DNA of 64,000 bases from an uncultured Oscillospiraceae bacterium (GCA_934589225.1 CAKTNS010000006.1:1-64000); one strand, 5' to 3'. Shown: positions 43,331-53,389, counted from the first letter of the stretch. The notes: a model not told the origin generated them from the letters alone. Numbers and translations are program-made.

Positions 43331-46300
43331 ATGGTTTATCGCGTTTATGTAGAAAAAAAGCAGGGCCAGACCCATGAGGCCCAGGGCTTACTGCGGGACA
43401 TTCAGGAGTTTCTGGGCATTGGCAGCCTGACGGGCCTCCGGGTGCTCAACCGCTACGATGCGGAGAACATCGAAAAGGACTTGTTTGATGCTGCCGTCAA
43501 CACGGTGTTCTCCGAGCCCCAGGTGGACAATGTAAGCTATGAGCTGCCCCAGGGAGATGTGGTCTTTGCGGTGGAGCCGCTGCCCGGTCAGTATGACCAG
43601 CGGGCGGATTCCGCGGCCCAGTGCATCCAGATCATCTCCCAGGGCAACCGCCCCACCATCCGCACCGCCAAGGTCTATGTGCTCTCCGGTGCCCCCAGTG
43701 AGGACGAGCTGGCGGCCATTAAGAAATACGTCATCAACGCCGTGGAAAGCCGGGAGGCTTCTCTGGAGCTGCCCCAGACCCTGGCCATTGACTACACCAT
43801 TCCCCAGACCGTTGCCACGGTAGAGGGCTTTACCGCCATGGATGAAGAAGCTCTGGGGGCGTTGCTTGACAAGCTGGGCCTTGCCATGGATTTGGACGAC
43901 CTCAAGTTCCTCCAGGCCTACTTCCGGGACCAGGAGCACCGTGACCCCACCATTACGGAGATCCGGGTGGTGGATACCTATTGGTCTGACCACTGCCGCC
44001 ATACCACCTTCTCCACCCACCTGGACAACATCGTCATCCACGACCCCGCCGTTCAGGAAGCCTACAAGCAGTATCTGGCGGCACGGGTGGAGGTCTACGG
44101 GGAAGAAAAGGCTGCGGCACGGCCCCAGACTCTCATGGACATTGCCACCATCGGTGCCAAGACCCTGAAAAAGCGGGGCCTGCTTCCGGAGCTGGACGAG
44201 AGCGAGGAGATCAACGCCTGCTCCATCCACGTCACCGCCACCGTCAACGGGGAAGACCAGGACTGGCTGCTGATGTTTAAGAACGAAACCCACAACCACC
44301 CTACGGAAATCGAGCCCTTCGGCGGTGCGGCCACCTGCATCGGCGGCTGTATCCGGGACCCCCTGTCCGGCCGGGCCTACGTCCATCAGGCCATGCGGGT
44401 CACCGGTGCCGCCGACCCCCGGACCAGCCTGAAAGACACCATCCCCGGCAAGCTCCCCCAGCGGAAGCTCTGCCAGACTGCCGCGGCGGGCTACTCCTCC
44501 TACGGCAACCAAATCGGCCTGGCCACCGGCCATGTGGCGGAACTGTACCACGAGGGCTTTGTTGCCAAACGGCTGGAATGCGGCGCGGTGGTGGCGGCGG
44601 CTCCTGCTGAAAATGTCCGCCGGGAGTGCCCTGCTGCCGGTGACGTGGTGATCCTGCTGGGCGGCCGTACCGGACGGGACGGCATCGGCGGTGCCACCGG
44701 TTCCTCCAAGAGCCACAATATGAAGTCCCTGATCACCATGGCCTCCGAGGTCCAGAAGGGCAATGCCCCGGAGGAGCGGAAGATCCAGCGGCTGTTCCGG
44801 GACGGCAATGTGACGAGACTCATTAAGCGCTGCAATGACTTCGGTGCCGGCGGCGTGTCCGTGGCCATCGGCGAGCTGGCCGACGGCCTGCGAATTGATT
44901 TGGACGCCGTGCGGAAAAAGTACGACGGCCTGGATGGCACGGAGCTGGCCATTTCCGAATCCCAGGAGCGGATGGCGGTGGTGGTTGCCCCGGAGGATGC
45001 AGAGGCCTTTATCGCCGCTGCGGAAAAGGAAAATCTGGAAGCCTACCGGGTGGCGGTGGTCACCCAGGAGCCCCGGATGATCATGAGTTGGAAGGGCAAG
45101 GAAATTGCCAACCTGTCCCGGGAATTTCTCAATACCAACGGTGCGGTGAAGCACACCGCCGTAGAGGTTCCCGCCGCCAAGGCCCTGGAGGTTTCCTCTG
45201 CCAGTCTGAAGGAAATGGCTGCCCAGCTGCGCTTTGCCTCCCAGAGAGGTCTGGTGGAGCGGTTTGATGCCACCATCGGCGCGGGCAGCCTGCTGATGCC
45301 CTTCGGCGGCAAGAACCAGGCCACCCCGGCCCAGGCCATGGCCGCCAAGCTGCCGGTGCTGCCGGGACAGACCACCGATGCCGCCAGCGTTATGGCCTGG
45401 GGCTGTGACCCGGAGCTCCTCAGCGCCGACCCCTTCCAGGGTGCCAAGGCCGCGGTGATCTCCTCCATGGCCAAAATCGTGGCCGCCGGTGCGGATTACA
45501 AAAAGGCCTACCTGACCCTGCAGGAGTTCTTTGAAAAGCTGAGAAACGAGCCCCAGCGCTGGGGCAAGCCCTTTGAGGCTTTGCTTGGTGCGCTGGATGC
45601 CCAGCTCCACCTGAACGCCGCGGCCATCGGCGGCAAGGACTCCATGTCCGGCACCTTCCTGGAGAAGGACGTGCCTCCCACGGTGATTTCCTTTGCCATT
45701 GCCCCGGTGAAGGCCCAGGACGTTCTGTCCTGCGAGTTCAAGGAGCCGGGCCACCCGGTGTACTGCTTCACCTCCGACGGCAGCTACGAGGATTTGAAAA
45801 ACACCTGGCAGCGGTTCCATGAGCTGTGCCAGGCCGGAAAGGTCCGGGCCGCCTGGGCGGTGGATGCCGGCGGTGTCTCCGAGGCCGTGGTGAAGATGTC
45901 CTTCGGCAACACCATCGGTTTCCGGGGCGAGGATACGGACTGCGGTTACGGCGACATCATTGCAGAACTCACCGAGGACTGCGATTTTGGCCGGAAGATC
46001 GGCTACACCTGCCAGGAGCCCGTCATCGTGCTGGATGACGAGAAGGTCTCCATTGGGGAGCTCTACGACATCAATACCGCCGTCCTGGAATCCGTCTATC
46101 CCACCAAGACCCAGGAAACCAAGGCCCCCGTGCCCGTGTTCAACTATGAGGCCAAGTCTTACCCCGCCCCCGCGGTAAAGACTGCCAAGCCCCGGGTGCT
46201 GATTCCCGTGTTCCCCGGCACCAACTGCGAGTATGATTCCGCCCGGGCCGTTCTGGCCGCCGGCGCGGAGGCGGACATTGCGGTCATCCGCAATCTGACC

Positions 46301-46984
46301 GCCGAGGATGTGGCCCGGTCCGTGGAGGATGTGGCCAAGCGCATTGGGGAGAGCCAGATGATTTTCATCCCCGGCGGCTTCTCCGGCGGCGACGAGCCCG
46401 ACGGCTCCGCCAAGTTCATTACGGCATTCTTCCGCAACCCTGCCATCAAAGAGCAGGTAACGGCGCTGCTTGAAAACCGGGACGGCCTGATGTGCGGCAT
46501 CTGCAACGGCTTCCAGGCCCTGATCAAGCTGGGGTTGGTGCCCTACGGGAAGATCATCGACACCGATGCCTCCTGCCCCACCCTGACCTTCAATACCATT
46601 GCCCGGCACCAGAGCCGCATCGTCAGAACCCGGGTGGCTTCCAACAAGTCCCCCTGGCTGTCTTTGACAAACGTGGGCGACATTTACAATGTACCCATTT
46701 CCCACGGCGAGGGCAAGTTCCTGGCAAGTCAGGAGCTTGTAAAGCAGCTGGCGGACAACGGCCAGATCGCCACCCAGTATGTGGACCTGGAAGGAAATCC
46801 CACCATGGATGCCGCCTTCAACCCCAACGGCTCCGTCTGCGCCATTGAGGGCATCACCTCTCCCGATGGCCGCGTCTTCGGCAAGATGGGCCACAGCGAA
46901 CGCATCGGCCAGGGACTCTACCGCAACGTCCCCGGGGAATACGACATTCAGATGTTCCGTGCCGCCGTCAAGTACTTTGGTTGA
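43331..46984 (+). CDS. purL: Phosphoribosylformylglycinamidine synthase, single chain
   Basis: 1217 residues containing a PurS-like N-terminal part, two FGAM synthase halves (ETHNHPTEIEPFGGAATC; GGKDSM) and a C-terminal class I glutaminase with nucleophile Cys1058 (MCGICNGFQ) and the His/Glu of GHSERIGQG. It makes FGAM with ammonia from its own glutaminase. Last gene of the operon. A long open frame on the minus strand is a composition artefact. Confidence 0.96.
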   Translation: MVYRVYVEKKQGQTHEAQGLLRDIQEFLGIGSLTGLRVLNRYDAENIEKDLFDAAVNTVFSEPQVDNVSYELPQGDVVFAVEPLPGQYDQRADSAAQCIQIISQGNRPTIRTAKVYVLSGAPSEDELAAIKKYVINAVESREASLELPQTLAIDYTIPQTVATVEGFTAMDEEALGALLDKLGLAMDLDDLKFLQAYFRDQEHRDPTITEIRVVDTYWSDHCRHTTFSTHLDNIVIHDPAVQEAYKQYLAARVEVYGEEKAAARPQTLMDIATIGAKTLKKRGLLPELDESEEINACSIHVTATVNGEDQDWLLMFKNETHNHPTEIEPFGGAATCIGGCIRDPLSGRAYVHQAMRVTGAADPRTSLKDTIPGKLPQRKLCQTAAAGYSSYGNQIGLATGHVAELYHEGFVAKRLECGAVVAAAPAENVRRECPAAGDVVILLGGRTGRDGIGGATGSSKSHNMKSLITMASEVQKGNAPEERKIQRLFRDGNVTRLIKRCNDFGAGGVSVAIGELADGLRIDLDAVRKKYDGLDGTELAISESQERMAVVVAPEDAEAFIAAAEKENLEAYRVAVVTQEPRMIMSWKGKEIANLSREFLNTNGAVKHTAVEVPAAKALEVSSASLKEMAAQLRFASQRGLVERFDATIGAGSLLMPFGGKNQATPAQAMAAKLPVLPGQTTDAASVMAWGCDPELLSADPFQGAKAAVISSMAKIVAAGADYKKAYLTLQEFFEKLRNEPQRWGKPFEALLGALDAQLHLNAAAIGGKDSMSGTFLEKDVPPTVISFAIAPVKAQDVLSCEFKEPGHPVYCFTSDGSYEDLKNTWQRFHELCQAGKVRAAWAVDAGGVSEAVVKMSFGNTIGFRGEDTDCGYGDIIAELTEDCDFGRKIGYTCQEPVIVLDDEKVSIGELYDINTAVLESVYPTKTQETKAPVPVFNYEAKSYPAPAVKTAKPRVLIPVFPGTNCEYDSARAVLAAGAEADIAVIRNLTAEDVARSVEDVAKRIGESQMIFIPGGFSGGDEPDGSAKFITAFFRNPAIKEQVTALLENRDGLMCGICNGFQALIKLGLVPYGKIIDTDASCPTLTFNTIARHQSRIVRTRVASNKSPWLSLTNVGDIYNVPISHGEGKFLASQELVKQLADNGQIATQYVDLEGNPTMDAAFNPNGSVCAIEGITSPDGRVFGKMGHSERIGQGLYRNVPGEYDIQMFRAAVKYFG

Positions 46985-46998
46985 TCCTTTTTGAAACT

Positions 46999-47032
46999 GC
47001 CCCCGGATGCGTTCTTCGTGTCCGGGGGCTTC
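46999..47032 (+). terminator. Terminator after purL
   Basis: GCCCCCGGA/TCCGGGGGC, 9-bp stem with a 13-base loop, then TTCT; GC-strong with a short tail. Confidence 0.65.
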
Positions 47033-47070
47033 TGCAACCGGTGCTTTCCCGGAGAAAAAGAAAAAACTCC

Positions 47071-47099
47071 TTGACTTCTAGGGGATTTTCATTCATAAT
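47071..47099 (+). promoter_or_regulatory. Promoter of the LRR-like gene
   Basis: TTGACT, 17-base spacer, CATAAT, about 70 bases before the gene. Confidence 0.6.
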
Positions 47100-47172
47100 A
47101 GGGATTGGTGCCCTTGCAGAAAACGGAAAAATTGGATGCAGGCTCCAAAAACAATGAGGAGATACATATGCT

Positions 47173-48726
47173 ATGAAAAAAGCCGGAATCCGATGGCTTT
47201 GCATTGCCGTTGCGGCGGTGATCGCGGTAACGGCGGCGGTGGGCCTGTTCCTGACATTTAAGTCCCGGGTGATCGTGGACGGAAAGCTCTATCCCAAGGG
47301 CCAGGCGATGCTGGACCTGCGGGGCAATGCCCTCAGCGCCGAAACCTATGACAAGCTGACAGCCAAACTCCCCGGGACCACGGTCCTTTGGCAGGTCCCC
47401 TTCCAGGGCCGCACCGTTTCCAGCTCCACGGAAGAGCTGACCGTCACGGCGCTTTCCATGGAAGACGAGCAGATGCTGCGCTATTTCCCGAACCTTCGAA
47501 CCCTGTGGGCAGAGGAATGCCCGGATTATGAAGCCCTGGCCCAGGCCTACCGGGATTACCCGGACTGTGATGTAGAATATCTGGTGCCCATTGAGGATGC
47601 CGAATATCCCGGCTTTTCGGAGAACGTGGCCCTGGTGGTCCCCTCGGAAGAGGATGTGCAGCGGCTGTCCTACCTGCCGGACCTTAAAACGGTGGACGGC
47701 ACCCAGTGCCGGGACTACGCCCGGATGCAGCAGCTGCAGCAGGACCGGCCGGACCTGGCTGTGAGCTACGCCATTACCGTAGGCGGCACGGTTTACCCCA
47801 CGGATACCCAGGTCCTGGAGGCGGCGAACGCTTCCTATGCAGAGCTGGAGGGGGCCATTTCCGTAATGCCCCAGCTGACGGAAATCAACCTGACTGACCC
47901 TGTGGCCACCGGCGAAGAACTGGTGACCCTGCGGGAAAACCACCCGGAGCTGACCATTCACTGGACCGTGAACATCGGTTCCGCAAGCTATTCTGACGAT
48001 GCCCAGGAGGTAGATATCTCCGGAACCACCATGGAGACCACCGAAACCGCCAAGGCCTACGCCGCCTATTTCCCGGAGCTTACCAAGCTCATTATGAGCG
48101 ACTGCGGCATTGACGACGAGACCATGGCCCAGTTCCGGGAGGAAATGCGGGACCAATACAAGGTGGTCTGGACGGTGTACTTCACCAAAAAGTGCAAGGC
48201 CCGGACGGATGAAGAAAGCTTCATGCCCATCAAGCAGGGCGAGTGGTACTTCCAGGACCACGACGTTGGCCCTCTTAAATACTGCGAGGATATGGTGGCC
48301 ATCGACATCGGCCACTCCCGGGTGCGAGACATCAGCTTCGCCGCCTATATGCCCCACCTCAAATACCTGATTCTGGCCGACACCGACGTGCGGGACCTGA
48401 CTCCCCTTAGCAACTGCAAGGAGCTCGTCTGGTTGGAAGTGGGCTGGGACGCCATCGAGTCCTACGAGCCCCTGCTTGGCTGCACCGCCCTGGAGGACCT
48501 GAACATCGGCAGGACCTTTGCCGACCCCGCCCCCATCTACCAGATGACCTGGCTTAAAAACCTCTGGTGCATGGAAATCAGCGGCGCCACCCAGTACGGC
48601 TGGCGCATGGCCCTGCCCAACACCCACATCGTGGGCAAAGGCAACGACGTGGTGGCCTACGGCTGGCGCAGACTCCCCAACTACTACAAAATGCGCGATG
48701 CCCTGGGCATGTATTATATGGACTAA
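47173..48726 (+). CDS. Membrane-anchored leucine-rich-repeat-like protein
   Basis: 517 residues. An N-terminal membrane segment (IRWLCIAVAAVIAVTAAVGLF) exports or anchors the protein. The rest has irregular leucine-rich repeats (YFPNLRTLWAEEC, YLPDLKTVDGTQC, MPHLKYLILADTDVRDLTPLSNC, ELVWLEVGWDAIESYEPLLGC). It is probably a surface binding protein; its ligand is unknown. Single-gene unit with promoter and terminator. Confidence 0.72.
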   Translation: MKKAGIRWLCIAVAAVIAVTAAVGLFLTFKSRVIVDGKLYPKGQAMLDLRGNALSAETYDKLTAKLPGTTVLWQVPFQGRTVSSSTEELTVTALSMEDEQMLRYFPNLRTLWAEECPDYEALAQAYRDYPDCDVEYLVPIEDAEYPGFSENVALVVPSEEDVQRLSYLPDLKTVDGTQCRDYARMQQLQQDRPDLAVSYAITVGGTVYPTDTQVLEAANASYAELEGAISVMPQLTEINLTDPVATGEELVTLRENHPELTIHWTVNIGSASYSDDAQEVDISGTTMETTETAKAYAAYFPELTKLIMSDCGIDDETMAQFREEMRDQYKVVWTVYFTKKCKARTDEESFMPIKQGEWYFQDHDVGPLKYCEDMVAIDIGHSRVRDISFAAYMPHLKYLILADTDVRDLTPLSNCKELVWLEVGWDAIESYEPLLGCTALEDLNIGRTFADPAPIYQMTWLKNLWCMEISGATQYGWRMALPNTHIVGKGNDVVAYGWRRLPNYYKMRDALGMYYMD

Positions 48727-48733
48727 AAAAAGG

Positions 48734-48762
48734 CCGGACAGTCAATGCTGTCCGGTTTTTTT
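48734..48762 (+). terminator. Terminator after the LRR-like gene
   Basis: CCGGACAG/CTGTCCGG with a 6-base loop followed by seven T. Confidence 0.93.
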
Positions 48763-48878
48763 ATAAATCGCTTCTCCACCCCCTCCCTTTTCTGATAAAG
48801 CGAAAGAAAAATAAACCACCGGGAGCGCAGCACAAGGGCGGGCCTTCATGCAATCGTTGTGTCTGCAAGGCTTTTTTC

Positions 48879-48907
48879 TTGCTTTTCCCTTCGTTATCTG
48901 CTAGGAT
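48879..48907 (+). promoter_or_regulatory. Promoter of the MBOAT-SGNH pair
   Basis: TTGCTT, 17-base spacer, TAGGAT, about 50 bases before the gene. Confidence 0.5.
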
Positions 48908-48959
48908 ATTCATAATATACTTCTTAGAGTCTATCTGAAAGCAAAAAGGAGCGCCGCCT

Positions 48960-50399
48960 ATGCAGCTGAACTCTTATCTGTTTATTCTGTTCTTCCTGCC
49001 CCTGTCTGTGGGCCTCTATTTTCTGGCCAACCGCCGGGGGCTTTTCTGGGGGAAAATCGCCCTGATATTGGAGTGCCTGGTGTTCTACGCCTGGGGCGGG
49101 GAAAGCACCCTGTGGGTTCTGGGGCTGAGCCTGGGGGCCAATTACCTGTGCGCCCTGCTCCAGGTCCGGCGGCCTAAAAAGTGGGCGGTGGCCCTGCCGG
49201 TGATTTTCAACATCGGGCTTCTGGCCTTCTATAAATACTGGAATCCCCTGCTGGGGGCGGTGGGGCCGGTGCTTGGGAAGGACTGGACCTTTCAGAATCT
49301 GGTTCTCCCCCTGGGCATCAGCTTCTTTACCTTCCAGCAGATCGCCTATCAGGTGAGCCTTTCCAAGGGGGAGCTGAAAGAGGCGGGGCTGACGGACTAC
49401 CTGTGCTACATTCTCTATTTCCCCAAGCTCACCATGGGGCCCCTGATGGAGCCCGCGGACTTTATGGAGCAGCTCCATGACCCGGCCCGGAAGCGTTTCT
49501 CCTTTGACCACGCCGCCCAGGGGCTGCGCATGTTCAGCTTCGGCCTGTTCAAGAAAATGCTGCTGGCGGATGTATTCGCCGGGGCGGTGAGCTGGGTTTT
49601 TGCCAATGAGGCCAACTCTATGGACTGGCTTCTCGGCATGCTGTGCTACACCCTGGAAATCTACTTTGACTTCTCCGGCTACAGCGACATGGCCGTGGGC
49701 ATCTCCCACATGCTGAACATCACCCTGCCCATGAACTTTGATTCCCCCTACCAAAGCCTGAACATCCGGGATTTCTGGAAACGGTGGCACCGGTCCCTGA
49801 CAGGCTTTTTCACCAAATACCTCTACATCCCCCTGGGAGGCAGCCGGAAAGGGCTGGCCCGGACCTGCGTCAATACCCTCCTCGTTTTTCTCGTCAGCGG
49901 CCTGTGGCACGGCACGGGGCGCTCCTTCCTGCTGTGGGGGCTGCTGAACGGCCTGCTCATGATTTTTGACCGGCTGACGGAGCGGTGGCAGAAGACCCTC
50001 TTTGCCCCTTTCCGGTGGCTGCTGACCTTTGGCATCATCAATGTGCTGTGGCTGCTGTTCCGGGCGGGAAGCATCCATGAGTGGCTCTCCGCCCTCTTTA
50101 CCCTCTTCTCCATGCAGTCCACCCAGATAAGCCAGGGGCTTCTTGCCTGCTTTGAGCTGAAGGAGCTGAATTTGCTGGCCTCCAAACTGCCCCTGGGGTT
50201 CCTGTTCAGCAACGTCCGGGGGGTCTTCCTGAACCTCTATCTGCTCTTGGGCCTGGGGCTGTGCCTGGGCTGCCGGAACAATTACCGGCGCATGGACAAA
50301 AAGCTGACATTCACGGACCTGGTGCTGACCATCATTGCCTTTACCTGGTCCCTGATCTGCCTGGGCGGCGAGACCACCTTTGTATACGCCTGGTTTTAA
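48960..50399 (+). CDS. MBOAT-family O-acyltransferase
   Basis: 479 residues with about eleven hydrophobic segments. The MBOAT core is clear: FDFSGYSDMAVGISHMLNI, RDFWKRWHRSLTGFFTKYLY, and the catalytic His in VSGLWHGTGRSFLLWG. AlgI/DltB-like enzymes pass acyl groups across the membrane to cell-surface polymers. It is followed 12 bases later by an SGNH-type partner, the usual arrangement for polysaccharide or wall O-acetylation. Confidence 0.92.
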   Translation: MQLNSYLFILFFLPLSVGLYFLANRRGLFWGKIALILECLVFYAWGGESTLWVLGLSLGANYLCALLQVRRPKKWAVALPVIFNIGLLAFYKYWNPLLGAVGPVLGKDWTFQNLVLPLGISFFTFQQIAYQVSLSKGELKEAGLTDYLCYILYFPKLTMGPLMEPADFMEQLHDPARKRFSFDHAAQGLRMFSFGLFKKMLLADVFAGAVSWVFANEANSMDWLLGMLCYTLEIYFDFSGYSDMAVGISHMLNITLPMNFDSPYQSLNIRDFWKRWHRSLTGFFTKYLYIPLGGSRKGLARTCVNTLLVFLVSGLWHGTGRSFLLWGLLNGLLMIFDRLTERWQKTLFAPFRWLLTFGIINVLWLLFRAGSIHEWLSALFTLFSMQSTQISQGLLACFELKELNLLASKLPLGFLFSNVRGVFLNLYLLLGLGLCLGCRNNYRRMDKKLTFTDLVLTIIAFTWSLICLGGETTFVYAWF

Positions 50400-50411
50400 A
50401 GGAGGAACGCA

Positions 50412-51524
50412 ATGAAGGGAAAACAGTTTTTATTGGGCTTTCTGGCGGGCTCCTGCGTGATTCTGGGTGCCCTGGGCTATCAGGTCTGGAAGGTCGACCC
50501 CTATTTTCACTACCACGCCCCAGACACCGCCGCCCACAGCTATACTTTAAACGCCGAACGCTACCAGAATGACGGCATCGTGAAGCACTTCACCTACGAC
50601 GCCATGATCACCGGCAGCTCCATGACCTCCAACTTCAAGGCCTCTCAAATGGATAAACTTTTCGGAGTCCGCACCGTCAAAACCACCTTCCTAGGGGCCA
50701 CCCCCAAGGAGACCGCCATGCTGATCCGGGCCGCGTTGAAAGCAAACCCGGACCTTAAAATGGTGCTGCGGAGCATTGACATTGATGCCCTTTTAAGGGA
50801 GCCGGAGCGCATGGGGGCCGCCCCCTCCGCAACCCCCAGTTATCTTTATGACCGGAACCCCTTTAATGACGTCAACTACCTGCTGCGGCGGGAGGTGCTC
50901 TTTGACCGGGTGCTGGACAACCACGGCTCCGGCATCACGGATTTTGACACCTATTCCAACTGGCAGTCCTACTGGACCTACGGCATCCACAGCGTGGCCC
51001 CGGAGGGCATCCATGCAGAGCCCACGGCCCAGACCAATGCCTTCACCCCGGAGGAGCGGCTCTACATCCGGGAGAATCTGGAGCGCCACTATCTGGCCCC
51101 GGCCCGGGAATACCCTGATACGGAATTCTATGTCTTCATCGCCCCCTACGGCCTGTGCTGGTGGGCCCAGGAATACAGCACCGGCAGCGTGGGCCTGTGG
51201 ACGGAACTGCAGCAGATCATTGCCGAAACCCTGCTGCCCCAGGAAAATATCCGGCTGTTCTCCTTCTTTAACCAATTTGACATGCTGGAGGACCAGAACA
51301 ACTACAAGGACATCACCCACTACGCCGGCTGGATCAACGACTGGATGCTCTCGGCCATGTCCCAGGGCATCGGGGCCGTGACCTGGGAGAATCTGGAAGA
51401 AAACCTTGCGGAGCAGTATGACTTTTACACCACCTACGACTATAACCGGCTGAACGACCAGACGGACTATGAAGAGGACCTGCTGGCGGCTCAAAAATGG
51501 AGCCCGGCGGAAGGGGAAAATTAA
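50412..51524 (+). CDS. Membrane-anchored SGNH/AlgX-DltD-like acyltransferase partner
   Basis: 370 residues. One N-terminal membrane segment; extracellular SGNH-like domain with a Ser block (ITGSSMTSNF) and a C-terminal Asp-x-x-His pair (DITHYAGW). It probably transfers the acyl group delivered by the MBOAT protein to a surface glycan. Polymer not identified. Confidence 0.82.
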   Translation: MKGKQFLLGFLAGSCVILGALGYQVWKVDPYFHYHAPDTAAHSYTLNAERYQNDGIVKHFTYDAMITGSSMTSNFKASQMDKLFGVRTVKTTFLGATPKETAMLIRAALKANPDLKMVLRSIDIDALLREPERMGAAPSATPSYLYDRNPFNDVNYLLRREVLFDRVLDNHGSGITDFDTYSNWQSYWTYGIHSVAPEGIHAEPTAQTNAFTPEERLYIRENLERHYLAPAREYPDTEFYVFIAPYGLCWWAQEYSTGSVGLWTELQQIIAETLLPQENIRLFSFFNQFDMLEDQNNYKDITHYAGWINDWMLSAMSQGIGAVTWENLEENLAEQYDFYTTYDYNRLNDQTDYEEDLLAAQKWSPAEGEN

Positions 51525-51613
51525 GAAATTTATTTTCTGCCGGACTTGCATTTTTTACGGTATTATGTTAATCTTATAGATGACAACACAGAAAAGAGAG
51601 GGAAGCACTTTTC

Positions 51614-51898
51614 ATGAATAAACCGGATTTTATCGCCGCCGTCTCCGAGAAAGCGGGGCTGTCCAGAAGGGATACGGAGCGGGTCGTCAATGCCGCTTTG
51701 GATACCATCACCGCTGCCCTGGTCGCCGGGGAAAAGGTCTCCTTCAGCGGCTTCGGCATCTTCGAAACCAAGCTGCGTATGGCCCGGGTGGGCCGTGACC
51801 CCCACACCAAGGAGCCCATGCAGATCCCCGAGACCCATGTGCCCGCCTTCAAGCCCAGCAAGGTTTTAAAGGACACCGTGGCAAAAGGCGGCCTATGA
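51614..51898 (+). CDS. hup: HU-family DNA-binding protein
   Basis: 94 residues. MNKPDFIAAVSEKAGLSRRDTERVV and FSGFGIFETKLRMARVGRDPHT (arm) are HU signatures. A histone-like protein that bends DNA. It overlaps rqcP by four bases, a pairing also seen near yabO in other Firmicutes. Confidence 0.95.
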   Translation: MNKPDFIAAVSEKAGLSRRDTERVVNAALDTITAALVAGEKVSFSGFGIFETKLRMARVGRDPHTKEPMQIPETHVPAFKPSKVLKDTVAKGGL

Positions 51899-52134
51899 GA
51901 CTGGACAAGTATTTAAAGGTATCCCGGCTGATCAAGCGGCGCACCGTTGCCAACGAAGCCTGTGACAACGGCCGCATCAGCGTCAACGGCCGGGTGGTCA
52001 AGGCCAGCTACGATGTCAAAGTGGGGGACAAGCTGGAAATCGCCCTGGGTAACAGGACCTTGGCAGTGGAAGTGCTGCAGGTGGCGGAAACCGTTAAAAA
52101 AGGCGATGCCTGCGGCATGTACAAAGAACTGTAA
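51895..52134 (+). CDS. rqcP: RqcP (YabO), S4-domain ribosome quality control factor
   Basis: 79 residues consisting of one S4 RNA-binding domain (MRLDKYLKVSRLIKRRTVANEAC). Matches RqcP/YabO, which works with RqcH in adding alanine tails to stalled chains on 50S subunits. Hsp15-like proteins share the fold; the length and hup neighbour favour RqcP. Confidence 0.9.
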   Translation: MRLDKYLKVSRLIKRRTVANEACDNGRISVNGRVVKASYDVKVGDKLEIALGNRTLAVEVLQVAETVKKGDACGMYKEL

Positions 52135-52136
52135 AG

Positions 52137-52188
52137 AAATCGGAAAAAGCTTTCAGTGATGCTTTTTCCGATTTTCTTTTATTTTTTC
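52137..52188 (+). terminator. Terminator after rqcP
   Basis: A 14-bp stem (52137-52150 with 52161-52174) and a 10-base loop, followed by TCTTTTATTTTTT. Confidence 0.93.
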
Positions 52189-52199
52189 AGAAATAGCTC

Positions 52200-52228
52200 T
52201 TGACATTTCCTGCTTTTTCCGATAAAAT
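52200..52228 (+). promoter_or_regulatory. Promoter of rpsF-ssb-rpsR
   Basis: TTGACA, 17-base spacer, TAAAAT. The 70-base leader has a small GTCGGGGG/CTCCCGAC hairpin that may be an S6:S18 binding site, but the match is not clear. Confidence 0.75.
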
Positions 52229-52308
52229 AGACCGGTCTGCAAAGAAGCAGACGATCCTTGCTCCCGACGGCGTCGGGGGCCAAAAGTCCAAAAGGAGGTG
52301 CAAACAAC

Positions 52309-52605
52309 ATGGCTAAGATCACCGGCAAGTATGAGGTGCTCTACATCATCGACCCTGCTCAGGGCGAAGAGGGCATCGCTGCTCTGGTAGAAAAGTTCAA
52401 GGCAATGGTGGAGGCGGAGGGTACTCTGTCCAGCATTGATGAGTGGGGCAAGCGTCGCCTGGCATACCCCATCAATGATCTGATGGAAGGCTACTACGTT
52501 CTGATGAACATGGAAGTCAAGCCCGAGTTCCCCGCAGAGCTGGAGCGTGTGATGAAGATCACCGAAGGCGTCCTGCGCTGCCTGACCACCGCGGTGGAGG
52601 AGTAA
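52309..52605 (+). CDS. rpsF: 30S ribosomal protein S6
   Basis: 98 residues from ATG 52309 behind AAGGAGGTG. KYEVLYIIDPAQGEEG, WGKRRLAYPINDLMEGYYVLMN are S6 signatures. First gene of the conserved rpsF-ssb-rpsR operon. Confidence 0.97.
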   Translation: MAKITGKYEVLYIIDPAQGEEGIAALVEKFKAMVEAEGTLSSIDEWGKRRLAYPINDLMEGYYVLMNMEVKPEFPAELERVMKITEGVLRCLTTAVEE

Positions 52606-52608
52606 TTT

Positions 52609-53115
52609 ATGCTCAACCACATTGTCATTATGGGTCGCCTGGTCCGTGACCCGGAGCTGCGTCGCACTGGTAGCGGTGTGGCTGTGGCAAGTTTTCGCGT
52701 AGCCGTTGACCGGGACTTCGCTCCCAAGGACGGCAGCGAGCGGAAGGCCGATTTCATCGATTGTGTCGCTTGGCGTCAGACCGGAGAGTTCATCTCCAAG
52801 TATTTCTCCAAGGGCCGCATGATCGTTGTAGACGGTCGTCTGGAAATGCGCGATTGGACCGATAAAGAAGGCAACAAGCGCACATCTGCGGAAGTCGTCG
52901 TGGCCAACGCCTATTTCGGCGACAGCAAACGGGATGATGCTTCCAACTCCGGAAGCTACAACGGCGGCAGCTATTCTGCCTCCTCCGGGAATTACGGCGG
53001 CGGCTACTCTGCCCCCTCCAATCCCAGCTACGGCAATTCCTATGCCGCTCCCGCCAGCGCGCCCGCATCCGATTTCTCCATGCTGGAGGATGACGACGCC
53101 CAGCTGCCCTTCTGA
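52609..53115 (+). CDS. ssb: Single-stranded DNA-binding protein
   Basis: 168 residues. OB-fold (MLNHIVIMGRLVRDPELRRT, FIDCVAWRQTGEFI), a Gly/Ser/Tyr-rich linker and the C-terminal acidic tip DDDAQLPF that binds partner proteins. Three bases after rpsF. Confidence 0.97.
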   Translation: MLNHIVIMGRLVRDPELRRTGSGVAVASFRVAVDRDFAPKDGSERKADFIDCVAWRQTGEFISKYFSKGRMIVVDGRLEMRDWTDKEGNKRTSAEVVVANAYFGDSKRDDASNSGSYNGGSYSASSGNYGGGYSAPSNPSYGNSYAAPASAPASDFSMLEDDDAQLPF

Positions 53116-53152
53116 GAAACTTTTCTACTAGACTATGAAGGAGGTTATTTCC

Positions 53153-53389
53153 ATGGCTAACGAACAGCGTATGCGTCCCCGCAAGCGTAGAAAGGTCTGC
53201 GCTTTCTGCGTGGATAAGGTGACCAGCATTGACTATAAGGACACCGCAAAGCTCCGCCGTTACCTGTCCGAGCGCGGCAAGATCCTGCCCCGCCGTACCA
53301 CCGGTACCTGCGCCGCCCACCAGCGTGACCTGACCACCGCCATCAAGCGCGCCCGTCAGATCGCCCTGCTGCCCTACGTCACCGACTAA
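53153..53389 (+). CDS. rpsR: 30S ribosomal protein S18
   Basis: 78 residues from ATG 53153 behind AAGGAGG. RKVCAFCVDKV carries the Cys pair of the zinc-type S18; GKILPRRTTGTCAAHQR and AIKRARQIALLPY are family signatures. Confidence 0.97.
   Translation: MANEQRMRPRKRRKVCAFCVDKVTSIDYKDTAKLRRYLSERGKILPRRTTGTCAAHQRDLTTAIKRARQIALLPYVTD

Noticed and set aside
43388..46894. 1168-codon open frame on the minus strand opposite purL
   Set aside because: Produced by GC-rich third positions; no ribosome site and no protein family, while purL on the plus strand is fully recognisable.
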